Below, in pieces: positions 43,578 through 54,371 of a stretch of 64,000 nt of DNA (the stretch's first letter is position 1; each line of letters starts with the position of its first letter). The stretch is from Sesbania bispinosa (taxonomy: Eukaryota > Streptophyta > Magnoliopsida > Fabales > Fabaceae), in the NCBI GenBank assembly GCA_026901365.1, contig QLOH01000518.1, positions 668,320 to 732,319 of the forward strand, given 5' to 3'. Below the pieces are notes generated by a model. It was not told the DNA's origin. It saw nothing but the letters and a program-made list of their open reading frames with translations, and ran no database searches. Both the position numbers and the translations under genes were made by a program.

Positions 43578-46500
43578 CTAGCCAGATTTCTTCAACAAAG
43601 CATCCTTCAGCAAAGACATGAGATCATCCCTTGTCTTGTCCAATTGAGAGAGAAGGGCGGACTTCATATCTTCTTGAGCATTTTTGATCTCTTGCTGTTC
43701 ATGAAGAATCTGATCTTGCTTAGCTATGAGTTCAGTCTTGTGCAAAGCCAGAGTCTGTTCTTGTTTGGCAAGAAGCTCAGCATTGGCTTTCTCCAGCTTC
43801 TGTATCTTGAATCTCAATCTTCTATTCTCGTCTTCATAGTCAGGTGCTGACTCATAAAAAATAATTTTTATGTATCTGCACACAAAACTCAGCGCATCAA
43901 ATCCTGGAAGTAGTCCATATTTATGAGGATGATAGACTGGATGAAAGAATGTTCCAATGGGGTTGATCATCTCCCATTCTTCATGAAAAGGTGCAGTCAA
44001 AAGTGGGAAGTGTTGTCTGATAAACATATACTGCACATTCACGGATCTCCCATAGTCAATGAGAGAGTCTTCATCAGGTCCAGTTGACCCAGATGAGGAT
44101 CCAGCATCCTCTCTGATTTTCCAGTAAGAGTTCCAAACTCTGTCCCTGAGACTGTGATCCATGCCTCCACCTTGCTTTCTGACAATGGCTGGTAGATGCT
44201 TCCATTCGCTTGGTGACAAAGGTTTGAAGGGGGCTGTGTAAACCTTGGGTTCTTTAAACTTATCAGCAGAACCTTCCTTCAGAGGATACCTAGGAATGAT
44301 CCTGTCAGGTTGCACCAGAATTTTAGTGCTTGGCCTGATAGAAACATTTGTAGGTGGCCTATAACCTCTCATGCCAACCAAGTTCAGATGATCTCTTTGA
44401 AACAATTCTCCTTCTGTGCACAGCTTTATGACAAAACACCACTCATCAGTACTCATCTTCAGATAATCATCTTCAGAACAGGGATCAAGTGGAGCCCACT
44501 TGTGTTCAGGAGCTACCACTCCCTTTCTGATCTTTTCAAGCTGTCCAGAGTATTGACCATCAAAGCTTCCAGTATACTTTCTCCTTTCAGCTTCAGCAGT
44601 GTGCAAGATAAGTCCTTGATGCATGTAGATGGGGGGTGTATCCTTGAAAAACATCAGCTCTTCATAAAGGTTAGGGAATTTTGGCACTCTTTCCCTTTCA
44701 AAGAAGGGTCCCTCATACCTTTTGTGGGGCACTTAAGCTTCTTCTACATACTGAGAGTCAGTAAAAGGATAGGCATAAGGATCAAAAGTGGGTTCTGTGA
44801 AGAAATCCCTACTTTTGGGTCCAAGCCTAAGATGTGCAGGTAGCATGCTTCCTTTCCACACACATTGCTGGGTCTCCTCAGCAAAGTTTTCAGATCTGCA
44901 TGATTCTGATGATGATGAGGAGGATGATGAAGATGGTGATGGTGATGGTGCTTCCTTTTCTTCAGACAAGATAGGTTGTTCATCAACCTTGTCTGAAACT
45001 CCCTCTTCTGAAACAGCTTCACTATGAACTTGTTCAAGCATTTCTTCTTCTTCCTTCTCTTCTGGCAACCCCTTTTCTGGTGATGAAGGTGGTGAAGGTG
45101 TAACATTGTCAAACCTCACCCTTATTGGTTTATAGGGTTCCTTTGGAGGTTCCTCTTTCTGAATTTTGATTTTCTTGATTTCCCTTTCTGCCTCCTCCCT
45201 TTCAGCTTGCTTTTCTTCTCTTCTTCTTTTGAAATAAAGATTGGCTTTGACAAACTTCTGATATTTATCTGCCATGTCTATAGCATCTTGTTTACTAGAA
45301 ATACTCCTAGTGATTCTTGTGGTAACTTCAGGAGCACTAGTAAGGAACTTGCTTATTCTTTTCTTCTTCATGGCATCACTGGATCTCTTTCTTTTCTTGG
45401 TTCCTTCAGCCAAGGCAGCTAGCCTTTCTTTTTCAGCTAAGGCAATCTGTGTAGATACTGCATAAGCATGATCAGCCTTCTCTTGTTCTAACTTCTTCTC
45501 CAGTTCTTGATTTTCAATCATAGTAGCAATTGCAGCTACCTTGATCAATTCAGGATCAGAGGGACATGCAGCAACAGGTGGTGCAGCAATAGCATCAACA
45601 TCAGCAACAGGTTCCTCATGTGCCTTTCCTTCCAGATTAGAAGTAGGCTCAAGAGGTTTTGCTCCTTCAGACTTTTGACCCACAATTTCAGACGACTTTG
45701 TCAAAGTCTTCTGAACAGGTTCAACAGTCTTAAGGTGCAACTTAGGGTTTGCTGGTGCCACCTTTGCAGCACTCCTAAATGGTAGCTTCGGCAGCTTAGG
45801 TTGAGGGGAGGGCTTGGATGCAACAAACTCATCCTTCCTTATGTCCCCTTGAAGTTCACGCTCCAGAACTTCAAAAGCAGCTCCACTTCTAGATGCCTTC
45901 TCTAACGGTAAACTCTCCTTCATAGTAGAAGAAGAATGTCTTGGAATGAGAGGGTTCTTCAGCTTCATACTGGTAATATTGGCCTCACCAAAAAGAGCAG
46001 GTGCTTTGTGATCAAACTTAAGAGGTACTCTGAAATGCATCAGTACCTTGGTGATAAGTAAATTGTGAGTAAGGCTTCCAGCAGAATCCCTAATCTTCTT
46101 CTGAATGTGGAACATAAGCATCTTTGGGAGATTCATCTTCTTCTTCAGCAATAGGTTGATCAAGCAGAATCTCTCAAGTTCAGAGACATGGTTTCTGCTT
46201 CCACTCTTAGGGAAAATGCATTGCCCTAGAATGGCATGAAGAACTCTGACTTTATCCAGCATGTTCTTTGAGTCAGCGCTCTGAGGCTTCGCTGTTCCAT
46301 ACAGCATCTTGGTGAACTTCTCAGAACCACCATTTCTTCCTTCCCATCCTGGAGTGAAGACCTCTCCTTCAGCTTGTACACCAGTCACCTTGGAAAGAAT
46401 ATGAGCATCTATGAAGATGGACTCTCCAAAAACTTCAGCTCGGATGCTTTCATATTCACCTTTGTTGTTTGGAATTCCTCTTGCTGAAAACCAGAAATCA

Positions 46501-46667
46501 ATGATGCTCTGTTCATTCCAAGAGCAATCAATTTTCTCAAAGAATGAAGTCCAACCAGCAGCATCAAATTCCTCAAAAAGGTCCATGCCCAGTTCACTGA
46601 GACCCTGAAGATCAACACCTTTGGACTTGACAATCTTTCCTCCAGAGCTTGTCTTCTTTGGTGCCAT
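43578..46667 (-). pseudogene. Accessory ('env-like') gene of the SIRE-type element, one stop
   Basis: The likely start is the ATG at 46667 (MAPKKTSSGG), since the upstream part of the frame holds the predicted promoter. It is open to a TAA at 44733-44735, then continues in frame to 43578, about 1,030 codons in all. The N-terminal ~260 residues show a GWTSFFEK segment, IIDFWFSA, a VFG..IFID..IL.KVTGV segment, KVRVLHAILGQCIFPKSGSRN, a LINLLL helix and a LLITKVLMHFRVPL segment. The order matches the accessory protein of the Ty3 element (36984-38171). The middle is Lys/Glu/Pro-rich with a poly-Ser run, and the C-terminal part after the stop ends in a coiled coil. SIRE genes at this position have been called env-like, but no signal peptide or clear membrane helix is seen at the chosen start. 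Confidence 0.75.
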
Positions 46668-46777
46668 TGCAGTTGCAGACAAAAGCTTAGAGCAGAAAAC
46701 TGTTGTGAGAGAGAGAAGATGAAGTTGAAGAGTGAGCAGAGAGAAAATGTGAGCCTTCTTCAATATGTAACCTCCTT

Positions 46778-46787
46778 TATTATATAG
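46778..46787 (-). promoter_or_regulatory. TATA-like box before accessory gene
   Basis: On the minus strand TCTATATAATAA lies about 115 bp upstream of the ATG at 46667 and downstream of the TTTCAGACA array. Plausible internal promoter; no transcription evidence. Confidence 0.5.
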
Positions 46788-46903
46788 ACACCCACGATGC
46801 AATGATGGCATGTACTGGCTGCGCAGACGTTGGGTAACGTGCAGAGTGGAAGAGACAAAATAAATGGCATTCAACCGTCTCAGATAGCCACGTCATCATT
46901 TCA

Positions 46904-47013
46904 TTTCAGACAAGTGAATAATTTCAGACAACTAATGCAATTTCAGAAACCCTAAAATTTCAGACATGTCACAATTTCAGACATACTGAGATTTCAGATG
47001 TTCATTTCAGACA
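46904..47013 (-). promoter_or_regulatory. Array of TTTCAGA(CA) motifs between pol and accessory gene
   Basis: Seven TTTCAGA words, five of them TTTCAGACA, all in the same orientation, fill the 110 bp right behind the pol stop (47024). The LTRs contain the related TTCAGACGG array upstream of their TATA box. Together they parallel the hairpin arrays of the Ty3 family. Confidence 0.75.
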
Positions 47014-47023
47014 ATATACAAAG

Positions 47024-50000
47024 TCAGTTAGAAAATGCATGTATGTTCAGATTATTACGTATGAACTTAAATCTGACTTCAGTCAGAGGTTTTGTGAATA
47101 TATCTGCCCATTGAAGCTCTGTTTCAATGAACTTTATATCAAAAACACCTCTCTGAACATGGTCTCTAATGAAATGATGCTTGATTTCTATATGCTTTGC
47201 TCTAGAATGTTGAATGGGGTTTTTAGACAGATTAATGGCACTTGTATTATCACACAAAACAGGTATAACAGATATAGGAATATTAAAATCCTCAAGCTGA
47301 TACTTCACCCAAAGGAGTTGTGAACAACAACTTGCTGCTGAGATATATTCAGCTTCAGCTGTTGATAATGCAATGGTGCTTTGCCTTTTACTTGACCAAC
47401 TGATCATGTTGCCTCCAAAGAAGTGACAAGCTCCACTGGTGCTTTTTCTTTCAATTCTGTCTCCAGCAAAGTCAACATCACAGTATCCTATTATCCTGCA
47501 TTCTTTGTCTTTCTTATAACAAAGACCAAGATTAGTAGTACCTTTAAGATATCTAAAAATCCTCTTAACAGCTTTGTAATGAGTAATTCTTGGATCTGAT
47601 TGAAATCTAGCACAAAGACACACACTGAACATAATGTCAGGTCTGCTTGCTGTTAGATACAATAAAGAACCAATCATTCCTCTATACAAAGTCTGATTCA
47701 CTGGTTCTTCATTCTCATCTTTGCTTAAATATGCAGAAGGATGCATAGGAGTTGACATGGGCTTGCAATCATTTAAATTAAACTTCTTAAGCATTTCTTT
47801 TGTATATTTCTCTTGATGAATCCATATACACTTAGAATCTTGCTTAATTTGAAGTCCTAAGAAAAATTTTAATTCACCCATTAGGCTCATTTCAAATTCA
47901 GATTGCATTAACTCAGAAAACTCCTTGCAAAGAGAAGAATCAGTGGAACCAAATATAATGTCATCAACATATATCTGGACTAGCATGAGACCTTTGTTAG
48001 ACTGTTTTCTAAAAAGAGTTGTGTCAACTTTTCCTCTTTCAAAACCAATTTTGATAAGAAAATTGCTCAATCTGTCATACCAAGCTCTTGGGGCTTGTTT
48101 TAGACCATAGAGAGCCTTTTTCAATTTGAAAACATAATCTGGGAAAGTGACATCCTCAAAACCAAGGGGTTGTCTAACAAAGACTTCTTCTTCAATGAAA
48201 CCATTGAGAAAAGCACTTTTAACGTCCATTTGATATAGCTTGATGCCATTATTTATAGCATAAGACAATAAAATTCTAATTGCTTCTAACCTGGCCACTG
48301 GGGCAAAGGTTTCTGTGAAATCAATTCCGTCTTGCTGATTGTATCCTTGAGCCACAAGCCTTGCCTTGTTTCTGACTACTTTGCCTTCTTCAGACAGCTT
48401 GTTTCTGAACACCCATTTGGTTCCAATAATAGTTTTCCCATGGGGTTTAGGAACAAGGGTCCAGACATCACTCCTAGCAAATTGATTCAACTCTTCTTGC
48501 ATGGCTAGGATCCACCCTTCATCATGGAGAGCTTCATCAATATTTTTGGGTTCAACTTCAGACAGGAGAGCCAGTGAATTCAGATTCCTGAACTTTGATC
48601 TTGTCTTCACTCCTTCTGAAGTGCTCCCAATAATTTGCTCTTTAGGGTGATGTGACTTGTATCTCCAATCAGTTCTGTGAATGGGTACAACATCTGTCTG
48701 AGACTCAACATCTGTCTGAAGAGGTTCAGTAACAGTAGGCACTTCAGACAACTGCTCATCTTTCAAGTTGCTGTTGTCATTTAGCTCCATTCCTGCAAAA
48801 TCATCCTCTAGATCTGATAGTTCCCTATCAGTCTCTTTCTTGTCATTGAATTTAACATGGATTGATTCTTCTACAACTAGAGTTCTAGAGTTATAAACTC
48901 TGTAAGCCTTAGATGTTTCAGAATAACCTATGAAAAATCCTTTGTCGGATTTTGCATCAAACTTTCCAAGATCATCCTTTGTGTTAAGTATAAAATATTC
49001 ACAGCCAAAGGGATGAAAGTAAGATATGTTGGGTTTTCTTCCTTTCCACAATTCATAAGGAGTTCTTTTAAGAATTGGTCTTACCAATATTCTGTTTTGA
49101 AGGTAGCAAGCTGTGTTAATAGCTTCTGCCCAGAAGGATCTTGGTAGATTGCATGAGTTGAGCATGGTTCTTCCCATCTCTTGCAGACTTCTGTTCTTTC
49201 TCTCAACAACCCCATTTTGTTGAGGTGTTCTAGCCACAGAGAAATTGTGTGAGATCCCATTCGCATCACAGAACATTTCAAAGTTTGCATTTTCAAACTC
49301 TCCACCATGATCACTTCTGATGACAGATATACAGAATCCTTTTTTATTCTGTACCTTCTTACAAAATATTGTGAAATTCTTAAAAGTTTCATCCTTGCTT
49401 CTAAGGAATATAACCTATGTGTATCTAGAATAGTCATCAACAATGACCAAACCATATTTCTTACCACTAATGCTTTCTGTTCTAATAGGACCAAACAAGT
49501 CAATATGCAATAGTTCTAGAGGTCTGCTAGTAGAAACAACATCTTTACTCTTAAATGAGTGTCTTGTTTGTTTCCCTTTCAGACAGCTTTCACATAAAAT
49601 GTCAGATTTGTATGAAAGCTTGGGTAAGCCTTTAACCAGATTGTATTTTGCTAATCTTGAGATTAATCTCAAGCTGGCATGCCCAAGTTTTTGATGCCAA
49701 ATCTGTTTTTCATCTTCAACAGAAATAAAACATTTAACATTTTGACTTGCTAGTTCCTCTAGATCAATTTTGTACACGTTGCTGTGCCTTTTAGCAGTAA
49801 AAAGGATTTGATCAGAAGAGTCTTTGACTATACAACCTTCCTTAGTGAAAGAGACCACATATCCACTGTCACACAATTGACTTATGCTCAGTAGGTTGTG
49901 TTGAAGTCCTTCCACTAGGAGAACATTTTTAATAAGGGATAAAGGTGACATACCTACAGTCCCTATTCCTGTGATCTTCCCTTGCTGGTTTCCACCAAAG

Positions 50001-50100
50001 GTGACCACACCTCCATTTCTTGGTCTAAGGTTTTGGAACAAAGACCTTTCTCCTGTCATGTGTCGCGAGCATCCACTGTCCAGGTACCATTTGTGGTGTC
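47024..50100 (-). pseudogene. Ty1/copia pol: protease, integrase, RT, RNase H
   Basis: A single frame from the protease active site WYLDSGCSRHMTG (about 50100-50055) to a stop at 47024. Integrase: HHCC finger (HQKLGHAS...CESCLKGK), Asp in HIDLFGP, Asp in IRSDHGGEFEN and Glu in NGVVERKN. A TAG at 49415-49417 replaces the Trp expected after DDYSRYT. RT: MDVKSAFLNG and the catalytic YVDDIIFGS. RNase H: CDVDFAGD, SWSSKRQSTIALSTAEAEY and KHIEIKHHFIRD. Apart from the one stop the 1,000-codon frame is intact, in agreement with the high LTR identity. Confidence 0.93.
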
Positions 50101-51773
50101 TCTTTTATCCTGTTAAACACATCTGCAACAGGAATAATCAAGTTTTTAGGTACCCATATTCTTTTGGGTCCTCTTTTGTTAGACCTGGGTGTTGGTCTCT
50201 TTTTGTGTTTACACTGAGTCACATTGTGTCCAGCTTTTCCACAGTGAGAACACCCAGTAACCTTTCCCTTGTCTTTTTCAACATTAAAAATTTGAGGTTC
50301 AGGCATGTTATGATCCCAAAAGCCTAAGCCACTTTTGTCAATGGAATGTCTTTGATCACCAAGTAATCTGTTCAAATTATCAGTTCCTTTGACAAACTTA
50401 GCTAAGTCTTTTGTCAGTTGCTCAACTTGCTTCTGAAGTTTTATATTTTCTTCAGACACATGTTGAGAACTACTGATGTCAGACACAACGATCTTTTCCT
50501 TGAGCATAATATTTTCTATTTCAAGGGCTTCATATTTATTACACATTTCCGTGTGAGCCTTGGATAGATTCTTATACTCTTGAAATAGTTCCTTGGAGCT
50601 TTCCATCAGATCATCATACATTTCTTGAAGGGTTAAAGGAAATACCTCTTCTTCAGAGCTGTCTGATGATGGCAGACTGGCCATAAGACATAAGTTGGCC
50701 TCTTCTGAAGTATCTTCTTCTTCTTCAGAAGTAGATTCATCAAGGTCTTCCCATGTTGCCATTAGTCCCTTCTTCTTTTTCAAGAACTTCTTCTTTTTTA
50801 ATGTGTTTTTCTTCAACTTAGGACACTCAGCCTTCATGTGACCTGGTTGTTTGCATTCAAAACAGATAATTTTGTCATTTTGAAAATCTTTACCTGTCTT
50901 ACCTCCTTTAGAAGTTGAAGGTTGATTCCTTCTGAACTTTCCTCTGTTTTGGAGCATTCTTTTGATCTTCCTACTTAAAAGAGCAAGATCATCATCTCCT
51001 GAGCTATCTTCAGAATCCTCATCTGTTTCTGAAGTTTCCTCAGCTTGCATAGCCTTCATCTTGCCATGCCTAGACTGACTGGTATTGGAGTTTAGAGCCA
51101 GAGATTTCTTCTTGTTGTCATCTTCTCCAAGCTCAAGCTCATGAACCTTGAGAGATCCCAGAAGTTCCTCCATTCTAAGAGAGTTTAAGTCTCTTGCCTC
51201 TTGAATGGCAGTAACTTTGGGTCTCCATGTCTTAGGCAAGCTTCTTAGAATCTTTCTGTTATTATCTCCAGATTCATAAGTTCTGCACAAGGACCTGAGT
51301 CCATTTGTAATGGTCTGAAACCTCCCAAACATCTGATCAATGGTTTCTGTTTCTTCCATTTTGAACATCTCATATTGATGTATGAGCATACTAATCTTGG
51401 ATTTCTTGACAGTTTCAGTCCCTTCATGGGCTGCTGCAAGAGTATCCCAGATTTCCTTGGCAGATGTACAACCATGCACCTTCTCATATTCTGATTTGTT
51501 TAATGAGCATATCAGATAGAGTTTGGCTTTGGCATTCATCTGAACTCTAGCCTTCTGCTCCAAGGTCCAATCAGCCTTAGGTATAGGCACATTGTTTTGC
51601 ATGGGCACATAGTCTCCATCAGTAACTACATCCCAGACATCGATGTTGTTGCTTTCAATGAACAGCTTCATACGATCTCTCCAGTAGTGATAGTCTACTC
51701 CATTGAATGCTGGGGGTCTTGTGATAGATGCACCCTCAGAGATGTATTGCCTGTTGTTGTTTGCAGCTTCCAT
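50025..51773 (-). CDS. Gag of SIRE-type Ty1 element
   Basis: A 582-codon frame starting at an ATG 50 bases behind the primer site. It opens with a PPAFNGVDYHYWRDRMK segment (DUF4219/UBN2-type Ty1 gag), contains W....A...L......E..........A...W..L...HEGT and a long helical core, then two CCHC knuckles: CFECKQPGHMKAEC (about 50870-50830) and CSHCGKAGHNVTQC (about 50255-50210), separated by an acidic and coiled-coil segment. This long two-knuckle Gag is typical of the SIRE/Maximus lineage. The frame runs past the protease start, which lies in another frame; a one-base indel near 50095 is the simplest reason. Confidence 0.92.
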   Translation of the reverse strand: MEAANNNRQYISEGASITRPPAFNGVDYHYWRDRMKLFIESNNIDVWDVVTDGDYVPMQNNVPIPKADWTLEQKARVQMNAKAKLYLICSLNKSEYEKVHGCTSAKEIWDTLAAAHEGTETVKKSKISMLIHQYEMFKMEETETIDQMFGRFQTITNGLRSLCRTYESGDNNRKILRSLPKTWRPKVTAIQEARDLNSLRMEELLGSLKVHELELGEDDNKKKSLALNSNTSQSRHGKMKAMQAEETSETDEDSEDSSGDDDLALLSRKIKRMLQNRGKFRRNQPSTSKGGKTGKDFQNDKIICFECKQPGHMKAECPKLKKNTLKKKKFLKKKKGLMATWEDLDESTSEEEEDTSEEANLCLMASLPSSDSSEEEVFPLTLQEMYDDLMESSKELFQEYKNLSKAHTEMCNKYEALEIENIMLKEKIVVSDISSSQHVSEENIKLQKQVEQLTKDLAKFVKGTDNLNRLLGDQRHSIDKSGLGFWDHNMPEPQIFNVEKDKGKVTGCSHCGKAGHNVTQCKHKKRPTPRSNKRGPKRIWVPKNLIIPVADVFNRIKETPQMVPGQWMLATHDRRKVFVPKP

Positions 51774-51822
51774 CTGGATCTTTTAGTCCTCAACACTTGT
51801 TAGGTGCTCAACCCTGAGTTAA

Positions 51823-51834
51823 GCTCTGATACCA
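51823..51834 (-). other. Primer-binding site, initiator tRNA-Met
   Basis: On the minus strand TGGTATCAGAGC starts two bases inside the 5' LTR boundary at 51837. This is the usual primer site of Ty1/copia elements. Confidence 0.92.
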
Positions 51835-51836
51835 AC

Positions 51837-53123
51837 TATAGAAACACAGGGAAACACTAGAAGGGGGAGTTGAATAGTGTTTCTTTATATTTTTGAAAGC
51901 TTTTTGAAAACAACAAGTTACAAACAGTTTCAGACAGGTTTATGGGGGCTGTCTGAAGTTTTTGGATGGCTCCTGAAAATATATATATTTTAAAAGGTTT
52001 TTTTTTGCTTTTAAAATATTTAGAATAGCTTTTCAACACCCTTGATATTAATATAAACGAATTGACAAGAGATAAGGGATAGAAAACTTAGCCAAGGATT
52101 TATCCTGGTTCACTCACTACCACTGTGAGCTACCTCCAGTCCCAATGCCAACAAGCACTTGGATTTTCTCTTAATCTTTCACAAAGATTACAAGTATTCT
52201 TTTCCATCAAGCCTCTTCAGGCTCTACAACACAAGTATTCTTTTCCAGACAAGCCTCTCCAGGCTCAAACAACAATTCACAATGAAAAGATTGTTTAAGC
52301 TTTAAAACTAAACCAGTTTGAAGCTTAAACTTGTTACAATGTACAAGATGACTGAGGTATACTCAGGATATATGAAATTGATGTACAAAGAATTTATCAG
52401 AGTTTGTTTTACAGAGTAAAACTAGCAGCGTATATTTTCTCTTGAAATATTCTCTTGTTCATCTTGATGATCTTCAGGAGAGGGGTATTTATACCCAGAC
52501 TTTAATCCGTTGAAAAACCACCGTTTAGAGATAGCATTAAATGCTATACAATCCGTTGTGAGACATACTTCTGAGCATCCTGACATTTCTGACACAGTAC
52601 AAGGTTGCATCTGCCAAAAGGCTGCTTCAGGAATTGCTGCGTTGCTGCGTTTGCAGAGATTTCCTCAGTGGTGTATGAAATTCAAATGCACCAGGAAAGG
52701 CCTCTGTGTTTTTTGCCATAAATGTGTTCCAAAACGTACGAGCAGCAGAGACTCAGAAAAGTCTTCACGCAAGGTTTCAGCAAAGATGCCACGTCATTAC
52801 TAAAGCTTCAGACGGCTTCCAACCTTCAGACGGGTTCCAATCTTCAGATGGGTTCCAGTCTTCAGACGGGCTTGGCTCTTCAGATAGGTTCAACACTTAA
52901 GACAGGTTGACCACTTCAGAAGGCCTGTTTCCCTCAGATGACTTGAAGCACTTCTTAAAGACTTTTAAAGCGTATTGTGGCTTGCTGAAATCACAGATAA
53001 ATAATTAAACACTTAAGAGTATCTGTGAAAATAAATAATGTAAATTTGTTAATCATTAAAACTTGAAAATATTGCTGTCTTAAAACATCATAAAATCTCT
53101 TATGATATTTTTTAGACTCAACA
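51837..53123 (-). repeat. 5' LTR of Ty1 element
   Basis: A 1287-bp promoter copy on the minus strand. The motif array TTCAGACGG (four tandem units plus TTCAGATAGG, TTCAGAAGG and CTCAGATGA) is at about 52803-52940, upstream of a TATA box GTATAAATAC at 52485-52494. An inverted pair TTTCAGACAGG/CTGTCTGAA lies at about 51929-51957. The terminal TG at the inner edge has mutated to TA. Confidence 0.93.
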
Positions 53124-54017
53124 TACCTTGTGTAGTTAACTCTCCATTAGGATTAGATGTAATTGATTCTATCCCCAAGTGTATGTAAATTCTATATTAT
53201 TATTTTTGTGCTCTCTGTCTATAATATTGGTAATCTTGTTTTGTACTTAATTCCTAATTCCCACGCTCGCGTCTGGAGTTATAGGCTAGTCTTGACTTAG
53301 TTAGTTTTGACTAGGATTGAGAGTAGGGGAGCGGATTCTGAAGAAACTCACTCTCTGATTGGATAAGAGGACTCGGTAGCCAGGGTTCCTTTACGGGGGC
53401 GTTGCTTATGATTGATGGGTAGTGTGAGTACTCTAATGAAGGGCGTTCCAATATGTTAGGCATGGTTTTTGAATTACCGATAACAAAGGATTAGTTGATT
53501 GTGAATCCCGGAAGCGAGAGGTGGGTATATCTAATGAGCGATGGGTAGTGACAGTACTCTAGCGAAGGTATACTTTATTTGGTAGGCCCCGTATTTCAAT
53601 TAGTCCTTTACAAACTGAACAAAAGAGAGCAAAATAAGCCGAGGGTAAGTCTGTCGCTTGGGAGAGCCCGCATGGATTACCTTTGAGTGTGTGAGGCTGC
53701 TGGTAACTCGGGGTCTTAGCAATAAAGTTTGTCTACAGTATTATAGAGTAAACCTAAAATAATAGATAGTTTTTACATGCACAAAGGGTGTGATGATATG
53801 AAGTCCAATCCTAATCCAAGTAAAATGTCTCTAACTCTTCCTTTCTATTCCATTAATATTTTATCTGTTATTTACAATTCCGCAACAATATCTCTAAACT
53901 GTTGTTTTCTCTTGATAATTAGATCACAATCTACGTAAATTGACCGTTCCCTGTGGATACGATACTCTCTTACTATCATACTGCTGGATTTGTGGTTTGC
54001 TTGCCAGAAACCCATCA

Positions 54018-54371
54018 CAGCACACACAATGAAAATAGTTTTGATTTTTAGTTTAAAGAATAATATGAAATTATTATGTTTTTTTATCATATTATAGTTT
54101 TTTTAATTATATTTGTTGTTATTTATATAATTAAGTTAATATATTATATATTATTATCTTAAACAGACTGACCTGCCAGGCTTAACATGCTTTTTCATAG
54201 GTCTGAAGTCTGACTTTTTTGACTAAATAGGCTTTTTAAAAAGCCTTAACCAAACCTTTTTAATAAACGAGTCAAACCAAGTCGGGCCATAAACAAACCA
54301 GGTCGCAGGCCCCTGACAAATCGTTAGCTTATTCCCACTCCTAGTTATTACTCATTTGTTGTGGTTATGAG
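54018..54371. mobile_element. Fragment of hAT-like element (TATTCCCACTCCTAG end)
   Basis: About 54165-54344 is rich in GGCTTTTT, GTCTGAC and GGTCGGG words and ends TATTCCCACTCCTAG. The start of the element at 60694 (CTAGTGGTGGGAATAGGC) is its inverted counterpart. Only one end is present here. 54018-54165 is AT-rich without features. Confidence 0.45.

Larger units (their letters stand above)
41917..53123 (-). mobile_element. SIRE/Maximus-type Ty1/copia element, young, nearly intact
   Basis: An 11,207-bp minus-strand element with 5-bp duplications TACCT (41912-41916 and 53124-53128). LTRs (1286 and 1287 bp) differ by about a dozen bases by eye, roughly 1%, indicating recent insertion. It has a tRNA-Met primer site, a two-knuckle Gag, pol in copia order (protease, integrase, RT, RNase H), an iterated-motif intergenic region, an accessory gene and a polypurine tract. 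Only three coding lesions are visible: a frame change between gag and protease, one stop in integrase and one stop in the accessory gene. Confidence 0.95.
41115..54017 (+). repeat. Additional Ty3 LTR split by the Ty1 element
   Basis: A complete LTR of the family in two pieces, 41115-41916 and 53124-54017, interrupted by the Ty1 element with TACCT duplication. The hairpin pair is at 41591-41680 and the TATA box at about 41752-41760. Its left neighbour is the truncated 3' LTR of the large element. On the right it is followed by CAGCACACAC, which is neither the missing LTR end nor a duplication of the left flank CCCTG. It therefore derives from recombination rather than simple insertion. Confidence 0.85.

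Noticed and set aside
43578..46667. Viral-type envelope protein
   Set aside because: No signal peptide at the likely start, no fusion peptide and no convincing membrane anchor are visible; the motif order fits the plant transposon-protein family better.
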